Shown: positions 12,826-24,870 of the stretch, piece after piece | How the letters are laid out: every line of letters starts with the position of its first letter | Position numbering within the stretch: the first letter of the stretch is position 1 | Source of the DNA: Dasypus novemcinctus | Lineage: Eukaryota; Chordata; Mammalia; Cingulata; Dasypodidae | DNA: 64,000 nucleotides | NCBI RefSeq assembly: GCF_030445035.2 | Contig: NC_080677.1 | Span: forward strand, 32,277,329 to 32,341,328 | Reading direction: 5' to 3' | The notes under the pieces: generated by a model | Databases searched by the model: none | The model's input: the letters and a program-made list of their open reading frames with translations, nothing else | What the model was told of the DNA's origin: nothing | Translations under genes and position numbers: made by a program

Positions 12826-13284
12826 ACCTTTCCCAGCCTTTACTTACTGACCTGTAGAGCTTATACATGCAGTGAGTTTAAAGAATAGCTCCAGGCCAAA
12901 GCATAGGTGGCCTCTCTGGTTGAATGTCCCCTCTCCCCTGGGAAAATCTCCTTATGGTCCTTGACATTGTATTCTAGGTCCTTGAGCCAGTAACCCCAGG
13001 CAGCCACTTGACTGTCCTCCCACAGTGTTCTGTAGGAGAGCTCTGTGAGCTGCCTTCTACACGCAGGTAAGTTCTGGGACAGCAAGTCTGTCAGTCACCA
13101 CCAGACAGGTTAGGCCAGACATATTTGCTCCTACTATGTATATGAGGGTAACTCTGCTCTTTCTGGAACTGGGTTCAGAAATCCACACTGGGATCATGGG
13201 CTGCCGTTAAGCTGTGCCAATGAGGGGTGGGGTGGGGGCCAGGCAGGGCACTATGAGATCCAACTGCTTTTAAGTAGCCTTTTT

Positions 13285-14620
13285 AAAAAAATTATTATTT
13301 TTTTATTTTTAAAGAAGCTTTAGATTATGTAAATGTTACATTAAAAAAAAAAAAAGGGATTCCCATATATCCCACTCTCTGCCCCTGCCACACTCTCCCA
13401 CATGAACCACATCCCTCATTAGTGTGGTACATTTGATGAACACGTATTTTTTTTTTTTTTAAAGATTTATTTATTTATTTAATTCCCCCCCTCCCCTGGT
13501 TGTCTGTTCTTGGTGTCTATTTGCTGCGTCTTGTTTCTTTGTCCGCTTCTGTTGTCGTCAGCGGCGCGGGAAGTGTGGGCGGCGCCATTCCTGGGCAGGC
13601 TGCTCTTCCTTTTCACGCTGGGCGGCTTTCCTCATGGGCGCACTCCTTGCGCGTGGGGCTCCCCCACGCGGGGGACACCCCTTGCGTGGCACGGCACTCC
13701 TTGCACGCATCAGCACTGCACGTGGGCCAGCTCCACACGGGTCAAGGAGGCCTGGGGTTTGAACCGCGGACCTCCCATATGGTAGACGGACGCCCTAACC
13801 ACTGGGCCAAAGTCCGTTTCCCTGATGAACACGTATTGAAGCATTGCTACTAACTGTTTACAGTTATTGTAAATTACAGTTTACAATATAGTTTACACTC
13901 TGTCCTGCACAATTTTATAGCTTATGACAAAATATAGAATGGCCTATATCCATCTCTGCAGTGTCATGCAGGACAACTCCAATGTCCTGAAAATGCTCCC
14001 ATATTACACCTATTCTTCCCCCTCCCATCCCTCACGACCTCTTGTGACCACTCTCTTTATAGCAATGATAAGAGTACTTCAATTGCTAGAATAATAATAA
14101 GTCTGTAGTAGAATAAGCATAAGTCTACTTTAGTCCATTGTTCATTCCTCAATCCTAAGGGTTGGGGATGGTAATGCCCACTCACCTTCTAATTGAGAGG
14201 GGGCTTAGATCCCTTGGGGTAGATGGATGGAACTATTTTGCTTACAGTTGCAGACACTTTCTGTTCCTTGGGATGGGCATTGTCCATCATTATCTCCTTG
14301 TTAGCTGTCCTGGGTGAGTCCAATGAACTGGAGAGAAGGCGTTGCAACTCTGCTGAGATTCATGGCTCAACTGTCACTTGTACAGACCAAAGGTTTAAGT
14401 CTCTGAGACATATGTTTATCAAGTATAATGCTAACTATAGGTTCAAATACAAGGTGCAGAAAAGCCATGTGTAGAGAGCCTATAAATGAGTTTAACTGTG
14501 TTACCCTGGGGAGCATAAATTCCAAAGTAAGGTCCACTCACAGGGTGCTGAATTCCTGAGCTGTCTGCCCTGCGTATAGTGTCTGGTGTCTGGATGTCTC
14601 TAGAGCCCTCCAGAGCCCTG
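13285..14620 (-). mobile_element. L1 3'-UTR insertion, antisense, inside another L1
   Basis: A T-rich left end leads into the lineage's L1 3'-UTR sequence (CCCATATATCCCACTCTCTG, then TTAGTGTGGTACATTTG). The same sequence recurs at 28.6, 39.2 and 49.4 kb. It is bounded by TAAGTAGCCTTTTT at 13271-13284 and again at 14621-14634, a 14-bp target-site duplication. It carries its own SINE insertion. Confidence 0.8.
13449..13822 (-). mobile_element. DAS-class SINE, internal-deletion subtype
   Basis: The antisense copy is bounded by the perfect duplication TGATGAACACGTATT (13434-13448 and 13823-13837). The tRNA-type head with B box is near 13755-13770. Compared with longer copies it lacks about 45 bp between GGGAA and GTGTGGGCGGCGCC, a deletion shared with the copies at 23131 and 40811. 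Confidence 0.95.
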
Positions 14621-14790
14621 TAAGTAGCCTTTTTTTTTTTTTTTGACTCAGCCCTTTGCCCAATTATAGCAATCCTTGGACTGTTTTCTGGAGCTTTGAG
14701 AAATGTTTCTGCTGGTAAGGGCCGACTAAATAATTTTCTTCCCTCAAGAAAATATTTCTTAAACTGATGATTTTATGAAAAGTAAAGTTC

Positions 14791-15694
14791 TGTGAAGCCT
14801 CAAAGGCAATAATGTACGAATAACTTAACTTTCAAGTGCCCCCCTATGTGCCATGCCAGGAAGTCATATAATATGTAATGAATTATATGATATGCTTTGG
14901 CATAAGAATCCATTAACAATATTAACATGCCAGACGTAGCAACAACCCTTCAATATCTCCTCACACCTCACAAGGAACTGTAATTTCTAAGCTAACGATT
15001 ACTGATCATTTAGCAAGAAGAATATCTTTCACATGTGTTTTAATTTAGCTTTACACATGTTTAAATTACCTCTATTTAAAAGATTTGTTTCTAGCTTTTC
15101 TGTAAGGCATGCATCAAGAATTGTTACTGAACATTCGCATAATACTAAATTTGTTGAAAAGTCACCAAATTGAATTGAGAACACGATCTCCTTTTTGGGC
15201 AGCAGTGCTTTTATTCTCCTCCACACTTGTAGATTCACCCTAGGATATACCTTTGAATTCAGTGGGTATTGTACATGCCTCAGAGTGGAAGCAAGGGAAA
15301 TAACAATCCATTTTCCTGCCTTTTTCGACTTAATTGTTATGGTCCCAGTTAGGATGATTTGTGTAACATCATCACGCACGACCTTGAACTCTGAAGTCTC
15401 TAGGACGGTGAACTGCTCTTGAGTTTGGATGAAGGTATTTCATGGAGCTGAGTGGAGCACCATTCCAATCAAGAGGCAGATGCCTGCGTGTGTAATCAGT
15501 CCTCACAGATTAGATGAGTAGTGCTAGCCCAGCAGCTATTTCCCTGCTAGCTTGCAAGGCATCTTATTCCACATTTTATCTCCCTCTTCCCCTACTGCCC
15601 CATATTTCAAGGCTCAATGAAAACACATTGTCTGTATTTGGCAATTGTCCAGTATCTTTCATGGATTTTTCAACCCTAGAGTTAACTGCATGGC
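14791..15694. other. Unassigned sequence
   Basis: Holds a 116-codon minus frame (15029-15379) of no recognisable family. Confidence 0.65.
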
Positions 15695-16090
15695 TGGTCA
15701 TTCATTCATTCATGTTTTTCTTCTTCTTCTTCCTGAGTTTCAAGCACTATGTTTCATGTTGAATATTAGGTGCCAAGCTAGGTGCTGAACTTACAGGTTG
15801 AACAAGGTCTGTGCTCTCATGGAACTTAAATTCTGTTGGGAGAAGGTGAATGATAAAAGACAAATATAAAAGATAATTTGAAATAACGATAGGCTATCAA
15901 AACAATATAAAACAAGGTAAGGCATCGTGACTGGATGAGAGGCTACTTTAGATGCGGTGGGAGGGGTGGTTAAGGCATGGGACTTCTGAGGAAGCAATAT
16001 CTGAGCATAGACCTGAATGATGAGAAGGAGTCAGTCATATGAGGATCTCGGGAAATATAAAATAAAATCTGGTGACAAGAGTAGTAGAAC
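15695..16090 (-). mobile_element. L2 LINE relic, antisense
   Basis: TCATTCATTCATTCATG, GGTGCCAAGCTAGGTGCTGA, GTGCTCTCATGGAACTTAAA and AGCATAGACCTGAATGA follow the order of the reversed L2 3' end. Confidence 0.7.
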
Positions 16091-16264
16091 ACGTAAGTGA
16101 CTAGATGAGTAGAGAACTTGTAGTTAATATGGGTATTAAAACAGAAACACCTGCAGACTGGTTTCTATGCCCTTAGGAGTAAAGGGTGAGGGGCAGTGAA
16201 GAAAAAAACTGCTAGTTGACTCTCAATATCCCTATTTCCATTCTTAGCAATATAATTTTTTTGG

Positions 16265-16650
16265 TAGGCACATGGCTGGTTAGCAAAACACTACATTCCC
16301 CTTCCTTGGCAACCAAGTGAGGCCACATGATAAGTCCTGGCCAAAGGGTTGTGAGTAGAAATAAAAGGTGCAACTTCCTATTTGTGCTCTTAGGATGGAG
16401 TGTGCCTGTCCCTTGCCCTTTACCTCTTCCCTCTGGCTTGAATAAAGACGTGGTAGTGAGCCATCTGGAATTATGTCAGAGGAAGGGATGGCAGAACCAG
16501 ATAGAAGGATCTTGGGTTTCTGACACAGAACCACCATTTTAGCTTTGGACTGTAATTTAAGAGAGAAATAATCTGAAACCTTATTTAATTCACCAATATT
16601 TTGGGTCTTGATTACACAGTTGAACCTATATCCTAAATAAATTTTTTTCT
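16265..16650 (+). mobile_element. Old LTR-type relic (MaLR-like)
   Basis: CATGGCTGGTTAGCAAAACA, CCACATGATAAGTCCTGGCC, GAGCCATCTGGAATTATG and ATTTTGGGTCTTGATTACAC follow an old mammalian LTR-like pattern, also seen near 29.3 kb. There is no coding sequence. The family is uncertain. Confidence 0.5.
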
Positions 16651-18639
16651 GCAAATGTATTACTGTTGTAAAGTTGTTAATTGTTCAGCAATTACAGGAA
16701 ATTTTTTTAAATAAAAAATATTTACATTTCAAATGAAATTTATTCTTAGTTGATCCCTATAACCCAAGTGCTTACATCCTCATGATTATTATTAATCATT
16801 CCATTTTGTCTATTCAACATGTGCATCCTGTATACTTACTAAGCAATTATTTGCACTTGCATTTTCTGTATCAGGTTTACTTTGATGTGTAGCTTCTTAA
16901 AAAATCTAACTGAATTTGTCCAAGCAAAAGCCTTATGTTTTTTGGAATACCAATTTTGCCATAGTTTACAGATCTGCCTCCAAAGCTGAATTTAGTTGTT
17001 GGCAGCTCCTCAAAAAGTTCAAATCTTTGGCTGAATTCATTTAATAACTCTTCCTTTGTCCAATTGCATGAGGTTATAGTTTAAATAATATGTTAAAATA
17101 ATGTTTGACTTAGCAATATGATTGAAAGAAATTTTGAGAAAAAGCAAAAAATCACCTATAATCTCACTCTTCTAATACAACCATCTTAAAATTTGTGTAT
17201 TATCTTCTGAACCTCATTCACATGCAAATATTTTTTATGGGTTGACATAGCATCTGGTATTCTGCTTTTTATGCCTTAACCTTTATGCTGCATATTCTAT
17301 GTTTTAACTTTCATAGTTACTTTTTAGTGGTTTTATACCTTATAAAGTGTTTCTGTAAAATAATTTACAAATCCATTGGAGGGGCACATTTTAAGAAATT
17401 ATTTTTATTAGTGATCTGGTTGTTGATTTTCTGATGAATCTGGTTGGGTCTACCAGTGCCTCTTAAATGCTTAGCTTGAGCCTGGAATATATACTTGGTA
17501 AGAGATGAGTATAATAGACACTCATTAAATGTTTGGTGTCATTACTGTTATTGTTATTAGGATTGGACACCATTGTCTCTCCCTAGATGGGAAAGTTGAG
17601 AACAAGGTCTGGTTTTGAAATAGCAACTGGGGCAAGTTGTAGGACAATGTTGTACACAACTTTAATTGAGCTGTAGCCAATGAATGCTGATGTGCTACTT
17701 TGAAGACATCCAGTTGTAAGATTTGTGAGATGGGCCTATTCTTCAGATCTTCTGGGCTGGAATGCCAGATCAGCCTCCGTCAGTTCCTCCCCTTAACCCA
17801 TATCACTTCTCCCTTTACTTTCCTTGCTTTGTCTTAAACATTTGATGTTTTCTTTGCTTAATGCTTTTGATGTCTTAATAAAGTCGGCTTTTAAAATTTT
17901 CATTTATTATTGTTTTAGTTAAATGTCTAATATCGTAGTGAGTGGAGATGATAAGGTTTCTCATGTTGGTGAGTTCTCAATGATAAAAGAGTTCATTAAT
18001 TTGGGCACTTCTGGTGAAATGTATATGTTAGAATTTTTAAATTAAATTTATTTGTATTAAAGTGATATTTTAATTAAAATTCTATTTTAACATGATCACA
18101 TTATCCAAAGGCCAGAAAATGTAAAAAGTATATGGTAACATGTCTCCTACTGCATCATCCCGGGCTGCCTATTTCCTTCAATACCCTTGAAAGTAACCAT
18201 TGTTCATAATTTCTTTCTTCCAAAGTTTCCTGATGCATATATAAGCAAATAAAATATAGATTCTTATTTTCCTCTTTATTCATACTATTTTGTACTGTAA
18301 GAAGCCTCTTGTGAAGAAATGCATTTTCAGTGTATTTTCAACAGATGGAATTGAATAGATAATAGTTTTTGGTAATATTATAGGTGTAATTACATTTTTA
18401 TTTCTATTCATTTTTTTGATTAGAGAAGTTTTGTTTTATATGGCCCAGTCTGTCTGTGGTTGCCTGAGGGAATCACTGTTCCAGAATTTGTCCTATGTGT
18501 TCCTATAGAGTACTATGAGAAGGAGGTTAAACGGCTACCTAGGGCCTGGGCAAGGGATTATATTTTTGTACATTGTATGTCCAAAACATAGATTTATCAT
18601 TACTTTTTATGCATTTGCATTTAACCTGTAGGAAGAAGG
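16651..18639. other. Mostly unassigned, possible old L1-like pieces
   Basis: Near 17140-17240 and 18100-18300 the text resembles old LINE untranslated regions, but too weakly to assign. Confidence 0.5.
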
Positions 18640-21178
18640 AGGTGGGGTTACATATCAAACAATACACTACAATAATTCTGTCATTTATATTACCTAAATG
18701 GTTACCTTTACCATTGGTCTTTATTTCTTTTTTTTTTTTAACATTTATTTTATTTTATTTATTTCTCTCCCCTTCCCTCCCACCCCCCTGAATTGTCTGC
18801 TTTCTGTGTCCATTCGCTGTGTGTTCTTCTGTGTCCACTTTCATTCTTCTCAGTGGCACCAGGAATTTGTGTCTCTTTTTGTTGCGTCATCCTGCTGCGT
18901 CAGCTCTCCATGTGTGTGTCCCCACTCCTTGGGCAGGCTGCAATTTTTTCACATGGGGCAGCTCTCCTTATGGGGTGTACTCTTTGCGCGTGGGGCTCCC
19001 CTACGTGAGGGACATCCCTGTATGGCACTGCACTTCTTGTGCGCATCAGCACTGCACGTGGGCCGGCTTATACACGTGTCAGGAGGCCCTGGGTTTGAAC
19101 CTGGGACCTTCCATGTGGTAGGTGGATGCTCTATCCATTGACCCAAATCCGCTTCCCATGGTCTTTACTTCTTTATGGAGCTTTGAACCACCATCTAGTG
19201 TCCTTTCCTGTCCATCTGAAGAACTCCCTCTAGTGTTTGTAGGGCAGGTCTAGTGGTGATGAGCTTCCTCAGCTTTTGTTTATCTGAGAATGTCTTACTT
19301 ACTTCCTAATTTTTGAAAGAAAGTCTCACCAGATATAAAATTCTTGGGTAGCAATTTTCTTTCAACACTTAAAGTGTTTCAACCCACTGCCTTCTTACCT
19401 CCATGGTTTCTGATGAGAAATCAGCACTCAATTCAATTGGGACTCTTTGTGTATAATACATTGTTTTCCTCTTGTAGCTTTCAGAATTCTCTCCTTGTCC
19501 TTTGCATTGGTAGTGTAATCAATACATGACAGGGTAAATTTTTCTCCATGTTTATCCTGTTTGGTGGTCTCTGGGCTTCTAGGTATGAATATTTATGTAT
19601 TTTGCTAAGTTTGGGAAGTTCTCTGTCATTATTTCTTTGAATATTCCTTCTACCCATTTCTTTCTCCTCCTTCTGGGATTCCCCTAATGTATATATTGGT
19701 GTGCCTGATAGTGTCCCAGAGGTGTCTGAGGCTATTTTCACTTCCAATAATCCTTCATTCTTTCTGCTCCTCAGCCTGACTCATTTCAAATGTCTTGTCT
19801 TAAAGTTCTCTGAGTCTTTCTTCTGCCAGCTCCAATCTGCTCTTGAAACCTTCCTGGGTATTTTTCAGTTCAGTTATTGTGGTCTTTAACTCCTGTAGTT
19901 CTCTTTGTTTCCTTTTTAATTTTACACCTCTTTATTAAGACTCTCACATTGTTTTCCTGATCCTTTAGTTCTTTCTGTGCAATCCTCCATCTGCTTGAGC
20001 ATTTTTAGGATCATTTTTTAATGGCTTTTTTTGTTTGCCCACATTTTGTCTTCTTTGTTGGTGTTTTATGGATTTTTATCTTCTTCCTTCAGATGACCCA
20101 TCATTTCCTATTTCTGTGTCTTGTACTCTTATGTTACACACTGTACATTTTAATATTTTAAAATGTTAACTCTGGGATTTGTTCCATGAGATGTCTGTTT
20201 CTTGATTTTGTAACCAGATAAGAGAGGGTTCTCTTGAGCGTCAGCCCTCCTATCATGAAGGTCTGCCCAAGGTGAATGCAGTGTGTAGGGCTTTCCCTGT
20301 CTTTCTAGCCTCTGTCTTGTTCTGGGATCTTGCTTGTTGTTGTTCTGGAATTCCCCTCTTTACAGGATTTTGGTTGTTCCTTCTGATTCCCAGGAGACAG
20401 ACTTCCCTCTCGTGTGTGTTTGAAACCAGTAGGCCTTTGCCCCAGCCTGGCTGCCTCTATAGTTTTATACTCCTTTCCTTGTCTCAAGGTGCTTTTGTGT
20501 GGAGGACAAATGCTGGGAGGAAGGGCATGCTGAAGAGGACTTCCCCAAGTGAAACTTTCCAAGCTGAAACAGGGCTAGGAGCCCACAAAGGGGGCACAGA
20601 CCAGCAGCGGAGTTCCCTGGGAAGGGCATCAGGCAAGGTCCTAAGAGATTCCCTGACAGCTCATGAGAGCTGAGCTTTCCTGGCCTGCCCAGCAAATGCA
20701 GCCCTTCAACTCACTGAGGAAGGCCAGGGTCTTTAAGTCTCTGTCACCATCGCCCCTACTTGGGGTGGGTTGAAACAGTGGCTACCCTCAGAGCCGGGCC
20801 CCCAGTGATCCAAATTCACTAATCAAAAGCTGGGATCCGTGATCAACCATGCACAGCCGTGGTCTTGGGGAAGAGGATTTTTACGCTCCTTTCTGCCACT
20901 CGCAAGCTAGCCAGGGGCTGGTCCCCTTGGTGGACTGCCACAAGTGTGTTGGATGGGTGCTGGTAGCCACCACATGGAGAGAACAATTTATTGTTTTTTA
21001 CTCCTCTTCTTTCTGCTCTTCCCTGGATGCTGTACAGTGTTCTTCTGGTCTCCAGGGTTTCAACATAGTTGTTTCAGACAGTTTCTGTCTGTTTAGTATT
21101 AATAGTTGCTTTGGTGGAAGGATTGAGTCCTGGAGCTCCTTACTCTGCTATCTTCCCACAATCTCCCCTCTATTCCAG
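18640..21178 (-). mobile_element. L1 5' end and 5' region, antisense, carrying a SINE
   Basis: Reading the minus strand from 21178, the start (GGAAGATAGCAGAGTAAGGA, then GCTCCAGGACTCAATCC) matches the L1 5' start also seen in sense at about 30620. The body continues to about 18640 through sequence shared with 45.6-48.8 kb (GGGCAGGTCTAGTGGTGATG). A SINE interrupts it at 18731-19158. Frames here, such as 20272-20673, are not intact L1 proteins. Confidence 0.75.
18731..19158 (-). mobile_element. DAS-class SINE, full-length subtype
   Basis: The duplication TGGTCTTTATTTCTTT (18715-18730) recurs with one mismatch at 19159-19174. The element has the long body, including the TTTGTTGCGTCATCCTGCTG region that is absent from the deletion subtype. 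Confidence 0.93.
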
Positions 21179-21949
21179 TGATTAAATTTCAAGGGCAGAT
21201 TCAGAGCCTAGAATTTGGAATTATTTTCTTCATTGAAAATTGATTGGAAAAACACCATAAGGAAATTTCATTTAATATAGTTTGTGCTACTAAAAGCAAA
21301 ACATAACAAAAGAATAGAAACAAATGGTCAGGATACAGATTAAAAATGTGTCAGATTTCAAAGCCCAGGTTTTCACAGTCCTGCAGTACTTATAGCCCAA
21401 ATATCTGTGTCACTAATATGAGCATAATGTGGCTGGGTACCCTATAAAAATGTCACATTTCAAGTTTCCACTTTCACATTTCTGAATCTGATGTCAACTG
21501 ATAAGATCTAAAAACACTGATTTCAAGAGTATAAAGGATTTTTATTATAACCTGATACTCTTTGGGGTGTAATAGAAACTCTATTTTACATGGTTAATGT
21601 TAAGAACATTTCTTGGCTCATAATGCTTCAAGTCCAGTGATAGAACTTCTGGATTGATTGATTGATTGATGTACCAGTTTGCTCATGTCACCAAAGAAGT
21701 GGGTTCTTTTTTTTTTCCTTTCTGCTTTCAATGGTGTCTGCTTCATCTTCAGGTTGCTTTCCTTCATGTTTGTAGGAAAACTCCCAGTATGAGTTGGGAT
21801 TATTCACTTTCCCTAGATGGAATGGGGTGGAGTAGGGAAAGACCATGAAGGAATGTTGAATATCAAAGAATGTTGAAGCAGAATTGGGACTCTGGAGTGA
21901 GTCACCGTGAATGTACTTGGTGAGTTTTACCACGAATGAATAGAGAGCA
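21179..21949. other. Unassigned sequence
   Basis: Only the GATT repeat stands out. Confidence 0.7.
21652..21670 (+). repeat. (GATT) tetranucleotide repeat
   Basis: GATT is repeated four and three-quarter times, creating overlapping TGATTGAT octamers. Confidence 0.95.
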
Positions 21950-22022
21950 ACATGGGAAGGTGTAAGTTGTTGTCTCCAGAGCTGCACGTTAGAATCACTG
22001 GGGAAATTAAAAACAAAATACT

Positions 22023-22127
22023 GGGAGCAGATATGGCTCAAGCAGCTGAGTGCCTGTTTCCCACATAGGAGGTACTGGGTTCGGTCCCTGGTGCCTCCTA
22101 AAACCAACAACAACAACAAACAAAACA
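22023..22127 (+). mobile_element. Short DAS-class SINE (head only)
   Basis: A tRNA-like head (GGGAGCAGATATGGCTCAAG, then GGTTCGGTCCCTGGTG) is followed directly by a CAA-rich tail. It is inserted in MER5A. Confidence 0.85.
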
Positions 22128-22530
22128 GGGAAGCGGACTTGGCCCAGTGGATAGGGCGTCCACCTACCACATGGGAGGTCCACAGTTCAAACCCCAGGCC
22201 TCCTTCACCCGTGTGGAGCTGGCCCATGCACAGTGCTGATGCGCGCAAGGAGTGCCGTGCCACGCACGTAGGGAAGCCCCACGCGCAAGGAGTGCGCCCC
22301 GTAAGGAGAGCCGTCCAGCACGAAAGAAAGTGCAACCTGCCCAGGAATGGTGCCGCACACACAGAGAGCTGACACAAGATGACGCGACAAAAAGAAACAC
22401 AGATTCCCCTGCCACTGACAACAACAGAAGCGGACAAAAGAACATGCAGCAAATGGACACAGAGAACAAACAACTGGGGTGGGGGTGGGGGGAAGGGGAG
22501 AGAAACAAATATTAAAAAAATAACTCTTAA
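22128..22530 (+). mobile_element. DAS-class SINE, full-length subtype
   Basis: The sense copy starts GGGAAGCGGACTTGGCCCAG. The A box TGGCCCAGTGG is at 22140-22150 and a B-box-like AGTTCAAACCC at 22184-22194. A G-rich segment (about 22473-22499) precedes the A-rich tail. The flanking CAA repeats on both sides suggest insertion into the tail of the preceding SINE. Confidence 0.95.
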
Positions 22531-22579
22531 AAACAACAACAACAACAAACAAACAAGCAAACAAATGGAAAAACCAACT

Positions 22580-22684
22580 GGGGGGCAGATGTGGTTCGGT
22601 GGTTAAGCACCAGCTTCCTACATACAATGTCCCGGTTCATTTCTTTCTCTTGGTACCTCACAGCAAACAAACAAACAAACAAAC
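22580..22684 (+). mobile_element. Short DAS-class SINE (head only, diverged)
   Basis: GGGGCAGATGTGGTTCGGTG, then TCCCGGTTCATTTC, then an (AAAC)n tail. This is the third SINE in the MER5A copy. Confidence 0.75.
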
Positions 22685-23130
22685 TGATGCCCAACTCCAA
22701 TTCCCAGAGATTCTGACTGATTTGTTCAGGGCTAGAGGACAGATATCACAATTTAAAAAATGGTCCCCAGGGGATTCTATTGAGCAGCCGGGGTTGAGAA
22801 CCATTTTCTAGGTAGCGTAGCAGTCCAGTACTTTTAGGAAAAATAAAGCAGAGAAGTAAAACCATAGGTTTAAGTTTTATTTTAATTCCTAATTAAATTA
22901 TATTGGCAGATGATATAATTAGTTATCAAATATATCACATATGTTACACACTTAAATTGACATAAAGCTAGAAACAATCCATTATTATAATGAAAATAAA
23001 GTAGAAACATACAGAACACACATTTTTATGCTAACTTAAAAATCTAGAAATACATATGCCACTTTATCCTCCTTTTTTAATTAACAGCCTGTTTGTTCAT
23101 CTTTGTGCATTTTCTTTCCCCCAATTCTTT

Positions 23131-23505
23131 TTTTTTTTTTTTTTAAAGATTTATTTATTTATTTTAATTTCCCCCCTTCCCTGGTTGTCTGTTCTTGGTG
23201 TCTTTTTGCTGCGTCTTGTTTCTTTGTCCGCTTCTGTTGTCGTCAGCGGCACGGGAAGTGTGGGCGGCGCCATTCCTGGGCAGGCTGCTCTTTCTTTTCA
23301 CGCTGGGCGGCTCTCCTCACGGGCGCACTCCTTGCGCGTGGGGCTCCCCCACGCGGGGGACACCCTTGCGTGGCACGGCACTCCTTGCGCGCATCAGCAC
23401 TGCGCATGGCCAGCTCCACACGGGTCAAGGAGGCCCGGGGTTTGAACCGCGGACCTCCCATGTGGTAGACGGACGCCGTAACCACTGGGCCAAAGTCCGT
23501 TTCCC
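23131..23505 (-). mobile_element. DAS-class SINE, internal-deletion subtype
   Basis: Perfect duplication TCCCCCAATTCTTT at 23117-23130 and 23506-23519. It is very similar to the copy at 13449-13822, including the shared internal deletion and the GTTTCCC-type head end. Confidence 0.95.
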
Positions 23506-23539
23506 TCCCCCAATTCTTTAATCCACTCCTTCCCCTCTA

Positions 23540-24117
23540 ATTTGGTTGCTCTCACTTAGATCAGCAATCCCAATTTTCACGAGTATCACTGAGCAGTCTC
23601 CTAAGTGGATTTCGCATCTCTTTCCTCCAGGCCTTTTACAAAGTTTTGAGATGAATTGTCTTTTAATGAAGTCATTATCATATCAGTCATATCACCCTTC
23701 TGCTAAAAAATCTCCAATTCCTTAGCCTGACCTTTTAATGCCTCTACAATTTGACTTTATAATGCCTCTCCAGTCTCATCCAAATCTATCTTTTTTGTCT
23801 CACTCACTCTTCTCCCCTTCATTCTCTGCATGCTTTGGTCAAATTGGATTAGTCACTACATCATAAACATACTGTCTATTTTCCCATTTAGACCCTACTT
23901 ATACTTTACCTTTTCAATAAAAACACTCTGTGATACCCCAATTGAAAGGAAAATTTTCTTCCTCAAAACTCCTTGGCACTTTAACTGAATTTTTCTTGTG
24001 GCACACATCTTGTTCTACCTTGTAATACAGTGATGTGTGTACATGATGTAACTCACTAGACTGACATCTTTGCATCCTTCTCTATGTTTATGTTTATTGA
24101 ATGAATGAATGAGCTTT
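23540..24117 (+). mobile_element. L2 LINE relic, sense
   Basis: The whole order of the L2 3' end is readable: CACCCTTCTGCTAAAAAATC, CCTTAGCCTGACC, CCTCTCCAGTCTCATCC, ACTCACTAGACTGACATC, and a terminal ATTGAATGAATGAATGAG. Confidence 0.75.
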
Positions 24118-24239
24118 CCAGTTTCTTCTACATATGAACTTTAGAATAGTTCTGCATCTTCCCACTTGGAAGAGTTTCCTAAGAGCAATAAAAACTTCTC
24201 ATGTCTTACATGGCAGCTTGGTGATATTTACTATTATCT

Positions 24240-24870
24240 GACTAGTCCTACATCTACTATTTACTGAATGCTTGACATGTGCCAGGCATGCAAACTCTTT
24301 TTTTAAGGATTTATTTTTTATTTATTTCTTTCCGCTCCCCCCGCCCCCCATTGTCTGCTCTCTGTGTCCATTCACTGTGTGTTCTTCTCTGTCTGCCTGT
24401 ATTCTTGTCAGCGGCACTGGGAATCTGTGTCTCTTTTTGTTGTGTCATCTCGCTGCGTCAGCTCTCCGTGTGCATGGCACCACTCCTGGGCAGGCTGCGC
24501 TTTTTCCACATGGGACGGCTCTCCTTACGGCGGGGCCGATCTTGCGCGTGGGTCTCACCCTACATGGGGGAAACCCCTGTGTGGCACAGCACTCCTTGCT
24601 CACATCAGCCCTGTGCGTGGGCGAGCTCACCACACGGGTCAGGAGGCCCTGGGTTTGAATCTTGGACCTCCCATGTGGTAGGCAGACGCTCTATCCTTGA
24701 GCCAAATCTGCTTCCCCAGGCGTGCAAACTTAATTTATAATTCCCACAATAATCATCTCTTCCTCAAGTTTCAGATAAGTAAACTGGTGCTCAAGAAGGT
24801 AACAAAATTGTTTAAGTGTCTTCGTAAATTGACAGAGCGAGAGTTCCAGACTTGTTCTATCACTCCAAAG
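24240..24870 (-). mobile_element. MIR SINE relic, antisense, split by a DAS SINE
   Basis: The left part ATTTACTGAATGCTTGACATGTGCCAGGC and the right part (TTTCAGATAAGTAAACTGGTGCTCAAGAAGG) form a MIR in reverse once the SINE between them is removed. Confidence 0.7.
24297..24715 (-). mobile_element. DAS-class SINE, full-length subtype
   Basis: The flanks CCAGGCATGCAAACT (24282-24296) and CCAGGCGTGCAAACT (24716-24730) are a target-site duplication with one mismatch. It is inserted in a MIR. Confidence 0.93.

Larger units (their letters stand above)
12900..14790 (-). mobile_element. L1 5'-region fragment, antisense, split by a nested insertion
   Basis: The flanking halves (about 12900-13284 and 14635-14790) match the antisense L1 segment at 48540-48850, for example GGAGAGCTCTGTGA, CTGGAACTGGG and GAGAAATGTTTCTGC. 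The two halves are separated by a second L1 insertion and rejoin cleanly when it is removed. Confidence 0.7.
21950..22808. mobile_element. MER5A (hAT-Charlie) copy split by three SINEs
   Basis: The left part (to about 22022) contains GCACGTTAGAATCACTGGGG. The right part (22685-22808) contains CCCAGAGATTCTGACTGATT and ends GGTTGAGAACCATTTT, the MER5A terminal inverted repeat. Removing the three SINE-derived blocks restores a short MER5A-like element. Confidence 0.75.

Noticed and set aside
18698..19141. 147-codon frame resembling a secreted protein, also 24279-24740 and 29859-30293
   Set aside because: All are antisense SINE translations; the T-rich tail mimics a hydrophobic signal segment.
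20272..20673. 133-codon frame
   Set aside because: It falls inside the antisense L1 5' region.
22140..22194. tRNA gene candidate from A- and B-box matches
   Set aside because: The boxes belong to the tRNA-derived head of a SINE; the sequence lacks a proper cloverleaf and continues into a SINE body.
21688..22560. 290-codon minus-strand frame, with overlapping 114-140 codon frames in the other phases
   Set aside because: It reads through SINE copies and MER5A. Very similar peptides (a GFEPRTSHV-like motif) recur at every antisense DAS SINE because they translate the tRNA-like head.
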